Assembly (NCBI GenBank): GCA_964428175.1 | Contig: CAYRXM010000201.1 | Span: 1 to 5,973, forward strand | DNA length: 5,973 nt | Source of the DNA: CAYRXM01 sp964428175 | GTDB taxonomy: Bacteria > Chloroflexota > Anaerolineae > JAFGEY01 | Direction: 5' to 3' | In this document: one piece after another, positions 1 to 5,799 of the stretch | Position numbering within the stretch: the stretch's first letter is position 1 | How the letters are laid out: the number at the start of each line of letters is the position of its first letter | Program-made: the position numbers and the translations under genes | Notes under the pieces: model-generated | Databases searched by the model: none | The model's input: only the letters and a program-made list of their open reading frames with translations | Told to the model about the DNA's origin: nothing

Positions 1-91
1 GCTGTTTTTGCCCAATCGGAAATTAGTTTACATAATCAGTTAGGGAAAACTATAGCTTGAACAAATTTTTGTGATGATTGTTCAGGGATTT

Positions 92-1021
92 TCAGGTTTT
101 GACAAAGCGGATCTCCTGAACCGTCGTCCCTCGGAACAGGTACTCGCTCAATCGCTGCCCCTGGTTGACCTCGTCCTGCGGCGTTTCGGGCAGCGGAAAG
201 CGCACGGCCTGGTACAACTTGGAGCGGTGCAGGTCAAAGGCCGAACGCAGCAGGTCGCCATAGACGCCGGCGGCTTGAAGCATGGCCCAATAGGCAATCA
301 AGACCATCGCCAGCGCCGCCACGATCGCCCACCAGGCCCAGAATGTCCAAAGGACAAACAGCGCGCCCCACAGAAACAGCCGCACCGCGCCATCGAGCTG
401 CCCGCGGGCCGCCGAGAGCGCGTTTTGCGTCTCGTTCGGCAGCACCAGCCACAGCCGCGGCCAGCAGACGCCGGCGGCCAGGCCGTAGCGCACCTGCGAG
501 TATTCTTCAGCCGAACGGAGAATGTTGCCCAGCGTGGTTGGCATCAGGCGGCGCGGGTCGACCGGGACGCGGGCCAGTTCGGCGTCGATGCGGGCGTACT
601 CGGTTTGCTGCGCGGCCGTCCGCCGGTCTGCCGGGATGTCGGCCAATGCCTGCCAGCGGTCCTCCTTTTTCTGCAAGCCCTCGATTCGCCACTGCGCCAC
701 CTCGAAGCGGATTTGCTCCAAAGGCCCGGGCCAGTAGCCTTCCAGCAGGCGCAGCAGCGGAAGCTGCACCCACTGCGCCGCCAGCGAGGACGCGGTCAAG
801 ACGAGCAGCCCGCCCACGGCCAGGGCGAGATAGAGCGCCGGGTTGTCGACCGCCTTGACGGCGTCGACGAGGTCTTGCCAGCCTTGCCCCCAGTAGCCAT
901 GGTGGCGCCAGACCCAGGCCAGCGCGCCGCCGAACCAGAACAAAAAAGCCGCGCTCAGCGATTGCGCCGACCAGCGATCGCTCAGCCCCTTGGTCAGTCC
1001 TTCCCAGAATCGGTCAAACAT
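92..1021 (-). CDS. Uncharacterised four-helix membrane protein
   Basis: 309-aa protein of unknown function. Hydrophobic stretches at about residues 22-38, 61-83, 213-231 and 231-250 suggest four membrane helices. Between helices 2 and 3 is a large polar segment (about 84-210) with a charged, probably helical part at 100-150. Two conserved-looking blocks stand out: LGNILRSAEEYSQVRYG (164-180), followed by WPRLW, and YGDLLRSAFDLHR (254-266) before the C-terminal tail. I recall similar blocks in uncharacterised bacterial membrane proteins, so this is probably a widespread nameless family. The start is supported by AAGGAG six bases upstream, lying inside the end of the preceding gene. Only 3 bases separate that gene's stop from this ATG, so translation is probably coupled. 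As last gene of the CHAT-remnant cluster, it could be the membrane effector or anchor of that module (inference). No enzyme motif is seen. Confidence 0.85.
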   Translation of the reverse strand: MFDRFWEGLTKGLSDRWSAQSLSAAFLFWFGGALAWVWRHHGYWGQGWQDLVDAVKAVDNPALYLALAVGGLLVLTASSLAAQWVQLPLLRLLEGYWPGPLEQIRFEVAQWRIEGLQKKEDRWQALADIPADRRTAAQQTEYARIDAELARVPVDPRRLMPTTLGNILRSAEEYSQVRYGLAAGVCWPRLWLVLPNETQNALSAARGQLDGAVRLFLWGALFVLWTFWAWWAIVAALAMVLIAYWAMLQAAGVYGDLLRSAFDLHRSKLYQAVRFPLPETPQDEVNQGQRLSEYLFRGTTVQEIRFVKT

Positions 1022-1024
1022 CGC

Positions 1025-1441
1025 TCACTCCTTTGGCTCAACCTGGTTTTCCGGCGCCAGGAGGACGCCGTGCTGCGGGCAATAGAGTTTTTGGCCCTGG
1101 GTGCGCAGCTTTTTGCGGCAGTGGGCCGGATCGACCGGGCAGACCACCACCGTGCCGGCGGGCACCTCGTCGGGTGCGCCGGCCAGGGCATCATAGCCGA
1201 GCAGCCGTACGGGCAGCGCGCCCTTGATGCCCAGCTCGCCGGCGATGCGCTGCCGGGCCTCGGGGTGTGCTTGCAGCAGGTCGAGGACGCGGCCGGCAGT
1301 TTGCTGCACCGACCCGGCATCGTCGAATTGGGTTTCTTCCAGCCACCCGGCCAGCGCGGTGACGTTCTCGTCGCCTACCAGCGCGGCCCACTCGTCGCGC
1401 AGACGGTCAACGGCTTGCAAAAAATCCTGGTTACTGAACAT
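1025..1441 (-). CDS. Small protein with zinc-ribbon-like C-terminus
   Basis: 138-aa protein starting MFSNQDFLQAVDRL. The same frame is open further upstream to 1609, but that extension is arginine- and serine-rich and overlaps the CHAT remnant in another frame. AGGAGG sits six bases before the ATG at 1441, so the short start is preferred. Residues 1-75 look all-helical (repeated Leu/Ala heptad-like pattern). The C-terminal third holds Cys101, Cys108, Cys121 and His124 in the pattern C-x6-C-x12-C-x2-H, within VVCPVDPAHC and LYCPQHG. That would suit a zinc ribbon or treble-clef-like metal site. The gene begins 19 bases after the CHAT remnant stop and ends 3 bases before the membrane-protein start, which fits an operon. 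By context it may be an adaptor of a CHAT-peptidase module; the metal binding and the role are inferred. Confidence 0.82.
   Translation of the reverse strand: MFSNQDFLQAVDRLRDEWAALVGDENVTALAGWLEETQFDDAGSVQQTAGRVLDLLQAHPEARQRIAGELGIKGALPVRLLGYDALAGAPDEVPAGTVVVCPVDPAHCRKKLRTQGQKLYCPQHGVLLAPENQVEPKE
1028..1033 (-). promoter_or_regulatory. Ribosome binding site inside the upstream gene
   Basis: AAGGAG on the minus strand lies six bases before the ATG of the membrane-protein gene. It overlaps the last codons of the zinc-ribbon-like gene, whose TGA stop is at 1027-1025. This arrangement suggests translational coupling of the two genes. Confidence 0.75.
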
Positions 1442-1447
1442 GGGTTT

Positions 1448-1453
1448 CCTCCT
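1448..1453 (-). promoter_or_regulatory. Ribosome binding site that decides a start
   Basis: AGGAGG on the minus strand lies six bases upstream of the ATG at 1441-1439 and downstream of the CHAT remnant stop (TAA at 1463-1461). It is the reason for choosing the 138-aa form of the zinc-ribbon-like protein over the 194-aa reading. Confidence 0.8.
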
Positions 1454-1460
1454 GTTTGTG

Positions 1461-1826
1461 TTATGCTCCGGTATAGCCAAACGCGGCCCAATGGAAGGGA
1501 TGCGCCAAGTCGTTCTCCCCGGCGCGCAGCTCCAGGAATGCCCGGTGCTCCTGGTACACCGCTGCGGCGACGAACCCCGGCAGCCGCTCGCCGGCCGCTT
1601 GCGGGACAAACTCTTTCAGGTAGGCCGCTTTGTCGCCGTTGGTCGTGTCGCGCAGCCAGCGTTGGGCCTGACGCAGCGCCTCCGGCGGCTCCAGTCCGTC
1701 TCGCTTCCACCCTTCATAAAAGCGCGCCATCAGCAGCATCGTGCTCAGGTCGCTCACCGACCACAGCAAGGCGACCACGCCCGCCGCGCCAACTGCTCCA
1801 GTGCGCTGACGTTTTTGCTGCGCAGC
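1461..1826 (-). pseudogene. CHAT-domain peptidase remnant (C-terminal part only)
   Basis: The open stretch encodes the last part of a CHAT (caspase HetF associated with TPRs) domain. GAAGVVALLWSVSDLSTMLL is the characteristic strand and helix after the catalytic cysteine region. EALRQAQRWLRDTTNG follows, and the end is AHPFHWAAFGYTGA. The fragment keeps about 105-120 residues, whereas CHAT proteins are normally several hundred residues with N-terminal TPR or other modules. The catalytic His and Cys regions (including an SACETG-like motif) are not present in this frame. The frame is closed by TGA at 1829-1827, and the only early start, GTG at 1778, has no well-placed Shine-Dalgarno sequence. 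In a second frame, bases about 1880-1790 read SLYLNNGWLSVRAMDEL and then SALEQL, which resembles upstream CHAT sequence. A one-base loss in the repetitive GC-rich bases around 1779-1793 would join the two frames. The gene is thus probably both truncated and frameshifted. It heads the cluster with the zinc-ribbon-like and membrane-protein genes. Confidence 0.75.
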
Positions 1827-1896
1827 TCATCCATCGCCCGCACCGACAACCAGCCGTTGTTCAAATACAAAGACCGTGAATACCCATCATGTCCTC

Positions 1897-2214
1897 TTAC
1901 ACCACGTCCTTGAGCGCTCTCGACGCGGTATACAAGGTACCGACGCCGGTGAGATGATGCGCCGTCAGCGGACGGCGAGCCACGCGTAGCACTTGGGCGA
2001 TTTCCTCCTTCGTCGCGCCGGCCTGAAGTGCGGCGACAGCCAGAGCCTTCACGCCGCCTTCAGCTCCAGCCGCAGCATCGAAGGCCATCGCCACGAGCAG
2101 TTTGATCTTTTTCGGCAAGGCGCCGTCGGCATAGATCAGCGAGTCGGTTGCCTGAAGGTGTGCTGCCAGGTTCGGGTCCAGTTTGTGTAATGTGGATAAT
2201 GGATGTTCGCTCAT
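1897..2214 (-). CDS. Carboxymuconolactone decarboxylase-like (AhpD-like) protein without redox cysteines
   Basis: 105-aa protein. It shows the family pattern GALPKKIKLLVAMAFDAA (31-48), then ALQAGATKEEIAQVLRVA (62-79), then a glycine-containing helix GVGTLYTASRAL (90-101). Classical AhpD-like members have a CxxC pair with a nearby His for peroxide or disulfide chemistry. Here that place reads AAGAEGGVKAL, with no Cys anywhere in the protein. It therefore belongs to the cysteine-less branch and is unlikely to be a thiol peroxidase; its reaction is unknown. The ATG at 2214 has GAGGAG seven bases upstream. Six extra residues (RRPLTA, 80-85) appear between LRVA and HHLTGVG compared with what I recall of homologues; they are encoded exactly by an 18-bp perfect hairpin. 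The gene ends just before the CHAT remnant on the same strand, so it may share a transcript with the cluster. No functional link is evident. Confidence 0.88.
   Translation of the reverse strand: MSEHPLSTLHKLDPNLAAHLQATDSLIYADGALPKKIKLLVAMAFDAAAGAEGGVKALAVAALQAGATKEEIAQVLRVARRPLTAHHLTGVGTLYTASRALKDVV
1960..1977. repeat. 18-bp perfect hairpin, apparent in-frame insertion in coding sequence
   Basis: The bases read CGCCGTC-AGCG-GACGGCG on the plus strand: 7-bp arms and a 4-base loop. On the minus strand they translate as RRPLTA inside the AhpD-like protein. Removing exactly these 18 bases leaves LRVA joined to HHLTGVGTLY, which matches the usual spacing of this family as I remember it. The hairpin is seen directly; that it is an insertion is inferred. 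I found no second copy in the window. Confidence 0.7.
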
Positions 2215-2246
2215 TGGTTTTCTCCTCGTACCATTTGTGTGAGACC

Positions 2247-2285
2247 GGGCTGGCCCATTGCCTTCGGCTAGATTGGGCCAGACCC
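2247..2285. terminator. Strong hairpin between the large secreted-protein gene and the AhpD-like gene
   Basis: GGGC-TGGCCCA (2247-2257) pairs with TGGGCCA-G (2274-2281) and CCC (2283-2285), giving 11 bp with one bulged A. A small inner stem GCC/GGC (2260-2262 / 2266-2268) caps it. It lies 30 bases past the stop of the large gene and 33 bases before the AhpD-like start. No T-run follows on either strand, so it is not a textbook intrinsic terminator. It could be an RNA 3' end stabiliser for the upstream transcript or a leader hairpin of the downstream gene. Confidence 0.4.
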
Positions 2286-2314
2286 GCTTCCTAGTCTACC
2301 GAGAGTGAACTTGG

Positions 2315-5300
2315 CTAATATCGTCTGACAACGATGGGCAAATAAGTAAGCAGTCCTGTCCAAAAGGTAGCGTCGGCTGAATTGTTTTCTGTTTCCAGTT
2401 CAGGTGAAGCCGTGTGAATACTTGCCTGGCTAGACAAGAACGTATCGAGTTGCACCGTAGAGGCCACAGTTGTTGTGAAAACAATGTGGAATGGCCCGCT
2501 TTTGGGTGCCAAATATCCCAAATTCCAGGTCAATGGTACAGTGCTATCTGGTGTAAGGCTCGCCTCAGCATAGAGCAATTCGGGTGGCAATAATGCCGCA
2601 ATCTGAACACTCTGTGCCGGACTGCCACCCCGGTTTTCATAACTCAGAGTACACGTGATCAGATCGTCCTTCCAGATACGTTGTGGCGAACAAACTTGAT
2701 CCAGCTTGACATCGGGATAGCTTGAGCCTAACGTGATATCATCCACTACAAGCCAGACGGGTTTGGTTCCGCTGATCGTTTGGGTAGAAAAGGTCATCGT
2801 CACCATTTTTCCGACCCAGTCAGATACGTCGAGCCAGTGATGCTGCCATACAGTACCCTGGGTGGTTGAATAAATCGTCTCAGATCGAACATCATCAGAC
2901 AGCACGATATCAAATGCGCCAATACTGTTCGGATTTGTGCCGTGTAATTTATAGACAAAAGACAGTATTGGATGATGCACGTCAGATGGGATTGCGATTG
3001 TTTGTTCTATTTTTGAAGAAATAGTCTCGGTAACTCGCAAATTGGTTCGGTAAAATGCGTCGAAGCCGATTTGATAGATCAGATGCGGGTTGTCATCGTG
3101 GTCAACGACGATATCCGGCTGCTGTCCTGTATAAGGTTGATAGCCCAGCGCAAGAGGTGCAGGCCAGGATTCCCCTGGGAACTTGTATGTAAAGTACACC
3201 TGGCTGCCCGCTGCCGTAAGATCCTGGTAAATGACGTACACTGTGCCCTCGCTGTCCACAGCCAAGGCCGCCAGACCATAGTAGTGTTCGAGTGTCTCTA
3301 GCGGCGTCCATTCTCCATGCAACGGTTTGCTGGTATAAGCGCCATCGAAACGTTGAGAGCATATCGCATGAATGGTCCCAAACCGATCTACTGCAATATG
3401 TTCTGCACAAGGCGCCGATTGCGCCGCTTGCCATTGGCCTGCTGGATCACGCTGGACAATCTCATAGGGATTATTGCCCAATTTGTACCAAACATATAGA
3501 GTGCCATCCGGACCTCTGGCGATTCTGGGATGAGCCAGGTTGCCTATAGAGACTGCATCGGACCACGTTCCGCCAGGAGAACGATACCGATAATAGCCGG
3601 TGGTGTAAACACCATAGACCAGATGCAGGCCACCTTGATCATCCGTCACTATATCAACGCTACGTATCATGTCCTCCGAAGCCGGACCAACTACACTTTG
3701 TGCCGACCATATACCTCCTGGGGGTAAGTGACTGTAATATGCACCTTTTTCTCCATTCCAGGCGATATACACCCCACCGTCAGGTGAACAGGCAATGGAA
3801 GGACTAACGTGGTAATGGTAATTCTCCGGCGTTCCGATCAGGACAGGTTCGCTCCATTCCCCTTGAGGATCCCGGCGACGATACCAAATCCCGCCTCCCT
3901 GTATATAAACGAGATGTATGGTACCATCATTGCCTGCTGCCATTTCAGGATACTCTCTCCCCAAAGAAGGTTCGACCGGACCCAGCTCCAAAACACTTTG
4001 TGGCCCCAGCCAAGCTGCCGATTGGCCGACTGGTCTGACATTCCGGGTGATGGTGGGAGGCAGACTTTCGCCGAGCTGCCAACCGATCAACGTTCCGCCG
4101 TCGATCTCAAAACTGCCATTCGTGATCAGGTCGTCGGCTGGAGGCAAAATCACGTCGGATGAAGCATCTTGCGAACCGTCAAAACAAGTCAGCGGCGCAC
4201 TGCCATAGCCGCTTTTGTTCCAGGAGACGGTATATGTGACAGCACTGGAGGCGACATAAGTAGCATATGCTCCCTCCAAGTTGCTGGGAAGCGTTACAAA
4301 TGCATCTGGCGTTGTTGATGCGTTCGCACCGATGACCGGCGTACCGGTGTTGTCACGCACAATACCTAGGATCCCCCAATGGTAAAAGGTAGTCTGCGCA
4401 TCACCGTCTCCACTCGGCCAGCTTTCTATATTGAATGCATTGTCTCTGGCCCGAACGCGAAATTGATAGCTGCGTCCGACCACTTGGGCAAAATTGGCAG
4501 AGGTAGTGGTCGTGTGTGTATACCAATCTGTCCATTCTGTGTTGGCTGCATCCCGATATTGGACGTCATATGATTGGAGGCCAGATGCGCCCGAATCGTA
4601 CCCATTCCATCCAACCGTCACATCGCCACGCTGGTATGTCGGCAATGTCTGTATATACGACTCTGGCGGGTGACGATCAAGGGTCTGCCAGTGAGGTGAC
4701 CAATCCGTATTCTGGTTGGAATAAAGAAAATTACACCCACCCCACTTGGTATCCCATATACAAGGCTTTGCCTCTGTCCAGTACCACTGACCCTGATACT
4801 GGATAAAGGAGATATGGGTCAGGATCACATAGCGACCATCTGGCGACCAACTTCCCACCCAGGCATTTATTGTGCTGCCTGGACGATAGGTTTCCTTTTG
4901 TTCGGATCCATCGGCATTCATAATCCACAGGTCCTGCCAACCATCGCCATCGCCATCTGCATCATAGGCAATTCGAGTGCCATCGGGAGACCAAGTTGGG
5001 CCTTCGCTGTAAGGTTGGCCGGAAAGTTGAATCGGGTCGCTGCCGTCGGCGTTCATCACCCAAATGCGGTATCCTCCGGTGCGTGTGGAAACAAAAGCAA
5101 TTTTGGTCCCATCAGGTGACCAGGCCGGCTCGCCATCGTAGCCGTTGTATGCTGCACTAGAGGTCAATCTGGTCTGCCCACTGCCGTCAGCATACATTAC
5201 ATAGATTTCAGCCTGCCCGTCGCGATAAGATTCGAAAGCGATTTGGGTTCCATCGGGCGACCAGGCAGGATTTACATCATCGCTTGCATTGGACGTAAGC

Positions 5301-5728
5301 TGCTGTGGTACACCCCCGCCAGCCCCCATCACAAAAATCTCATAGTTTCCGGTTCGGTTGGAGGCAAAGACGATCTCTTGCCCTCCACGCCGGAGGTCGG
5401 GGTGAATGTCTGATGCAGGATGATTGGTCAAGCGAATATGCGCTTGGCCGCTGCCATTGGCACGATAAATCTCCCAGTTCCGGTCGCGGTAGGACTGAAA
5501 AACAATGTTGCTCCAGTCAGATACTTCTGTTGCGACTACCTCATTCTTAACCAGGTGTGTATCTTGTGGAACAGTTTTGCCAGTATCCAACCATAACCAG
5601 CGTTCCTCATTCAGCAACCTCGAATCAAATTCCTGCGCGGTCAGCTTGGGCTGTGACACAGACCCCAGCCCGATCATCAAACAAAGCACGATGCCAATCC
5701 AGGTCAGTTTGCGCCAACTAGAATTCAT
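2315..5728 (-). CDS. Large secreted multidomain protein with two beta-propellers
   Basis: 1137-aa protein without a recognised catalytic site, probably a surface-bound or released binding, adhesion or sensing protein. Start: ATG at 5728 with AAGGAGG four bases upstream. Signal peptide about 1-32 (hydrophobic core IGIVLCLMIGLG, likely cut near LTA-QEF). Residues about 70-347 form six TolB/PD40-type blades, with SPDG at 157, 204, 247 and 295. Blade five carries a DxDxDGxxD calcium-type loop (258-266). Residues 354-448 are fibronectin-III-like (YDVQYRD, YQFRVRARDN). Residues 450-530 resemble a carboxypeptidase regulatory domain (GIVRDNTGTPVIGA). NGSFE at 537 begins a jelly-roll half (533-580). 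A second propeller of about seven DxxGxxHLVY repeats follows (581-897), then the other jelly-roll half (898-1001, ending VVDDITLGS). Residues 1004-1120 are DUF11-like, and the tail is YLPIVVRRY. The gene is single, is less GC-rich than the left cluster and has a hairpin behind it. Domain names rest on motif recall, not on a search. Confidence 0.9.
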   Translation of the reverse strand: MNSSWRKLTWIGIVLCLMIGLGSVSQPKLTAQEFDSRLLNEERWLWLDTGKTVPQDTHLVKNEVVATEVSDWSNIVFQSYRDRNWEIYRANGSGQAHIRLTNHPASDIHPDLRRGGQEIVFASNRTGNYEIFVMGAGGGVPQQLTSNASDDVNPAWSPDGTQIAFESYRDGQAEIYVMYADGSGQTRLTSSAAYNGYDGEPAWSPDGTKIAFVSTRTGGYRIWVMNADGSDPIQLSGQPYSEGPTWSPDGTRIAYDADGDGDGWQDLWIMNADGSEQKETYRPGSTINAWVGSWSPDGRYVILTHISFIQYQGQWYWTEAKPCIWDTKWGGCNFLYSNQNTDWSPHWQTLDRHPPESYIQTLPTYQRGDVTVGWNGYDSGASGLQSYDVQYRDAANTEWTDWYTHTTTTSANFAQVVGRSYQFRVRARDNAFNIESWPSGDGDAQTTFYHWGILGIVRDNTGTPVIGANASTTPDAFVTLPSNLEGAYATYVASSAVTYTVSWNKSGYGSAPLTCFDGSQDASSDVILPPADDLITNGSFEIDGGTLIGWQLGESLPPTITRNVRPVGQSAAWLGPQSVLELGPVEPSLGREYPEMAAGNDGTIHLVYIQGGGIWYRRRDPQGEWSEPVLIGTPENYHYHVSPSIACSPDGGVYIAWNGEKGAYYSHLPPGGIWSAQSVVGPASEDMIRSVDIVTDDQGGLHLVYGVYTTGYYRYRSPGGTWSDAVSIGNLAHPRIARGPDGTLYVWYKLGNNPYEIVQRDPAGQWQAAQSAPCAEHIAVDRFGTIHAICSQRFDGAYTSKPLHGEWTPLETLEHYYGLAALAVDSEGTVYVIYQDLTAAGSQVYFTYKFPGESWPAPLALGYQPYTGQQPDIVVDHDDNPHLIYQIGFDAFYRTNLRVTETISSKIEQTIAIPSDVHHPILSFVYKLHGTNPNSIGAFDIVLSDDVRSETIYSTTQGTVWQHHWLDVSDWVGKMVTMTFSTQTISGTKPVWLVVDDITLGSSYPDVKLDQVCSPQRIWKDDLITCTLSYENRGGSPAQSVQIAALLPPELLYAEASLTPDSTVPLTWNLGYLAPKSGPFHIVFTTTVASTVQLDTFLSSQASIHTASPELETENNSADATFWTGLLTYLPIVVRRY
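3038..3988 (-). repeat. Coding repeats of the second propeller (residues about 581-897)
   Basis: Seven diverged repeats of about 40-50 residues have a strand of the type DGTIHLVY, GGVYIAW, GGLHLVYG, DGTLYVWY, GTIHAIC, GTVYVIY or NPHLIYQ. Most are followed by an aromatic strand such as WYRRRDPQGEWS or YYRYRSPGGTWS. The pattern differs from the first propeller (no SPDG, no MNADGS). It recalls sialidase/BNR-type or other bacterial surface propellers. The last repeat is shorter. Confidence 0.6.
4688..5521 (-). repeat. Coding repeats of the TolB/PD40 propeller (residues about 70-347)
   Basis: Six tandem blades follow the pattern W-SPDG-T-IAF-S-R-G-EIYVMNADGS-Q-LT. Blade one begins at IVFQSYRDRNWEIY. 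In blade two SPDG is replaced by RRGG. Blade six is longer and irregular, with an inserted YQGQWYWTEA segment and two cysteines (323 and 332) that could form a disulfide. The similarity is visible in the DNA as recurring CCATC(A/G/T)GG-GACCA strings on the plus strand. Confidence 0.75.
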
Positions 5729-5732
5729 TTCT

Positions 5733-5739
5733 CCTCCTT
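5733..5739 (-). promoter_or_regulatory. Ribosome binding site of the large gene
   Basis: AAGGAGG on the minus strand, four bases before the ATG at 5728-5726, a close but workable spacing. It supports that start, which also gives an N-terminal signal peptide. Confidence 0.75.
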
Positions 5740-5782
5740 ATGAACCAGTATAGTGATATTTTGCATCAAGTCCCAGGAGCAA

Positions 5783-5799
5783 CTCGAAGCCGCTTCGAG
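5783..5799. promoter_or_regulatory. Perfect 17-bp palindrome upstream of the large gene
   Basis: CTCGAAGC-C-GCTTCGAG: 8-bp arms around a single central base, centred 63 bases before the ATG of the large secreted-protein gene. The size and position suit an operator for a dimeric regulator. A one-base centre is too tight for a stable RNA loop without opening pairs, so a DNA site is more likely than a terminator. No regulator gene is in the window, and the binding protein is unknown. Confidence 0.4.

Noticed and set aside
58..84. Inverted repeat TGAACAA / TTGTTCA just after the membrane-protein stop, as a terminator
   Set aside because: Only seven AT-rich pairs with a 13-base loop, and no T-run follows in the minus-strand direction. 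Such a repeat is easily expected by chance in AT-rich sequence.
1442..1609. N-terminal extension of the zinc-ribbon-like protein to 194 residues
   Set aside because: The added sequence is Arg/Ser-rich, overlaps the CHAT coding frame and lacks a good ribosome binding site. The internal ATG at 1441 has AGGAGG at ideal spacing.
71..1879. A 602-codon open frame on the plus strand spanning the whole left cluster
   Set aside because: It is antisense to the two intact genes codon for codon, where stops would need rare TTA, CTA or TCA codons. Its protein is low-complexity (Arg/Gln/Pro/His-rich) with no recognisable domain, and the minus-strand genes have good ribosome binding sites.
2315..5728. Reading the large protein as a sialidase or protease because of its propeller repeats
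   Set aside because: No Asp-box set with catalytic arginines and no Ser/His/Asp hydrolase motif was seen. The propellers look structural or binding.
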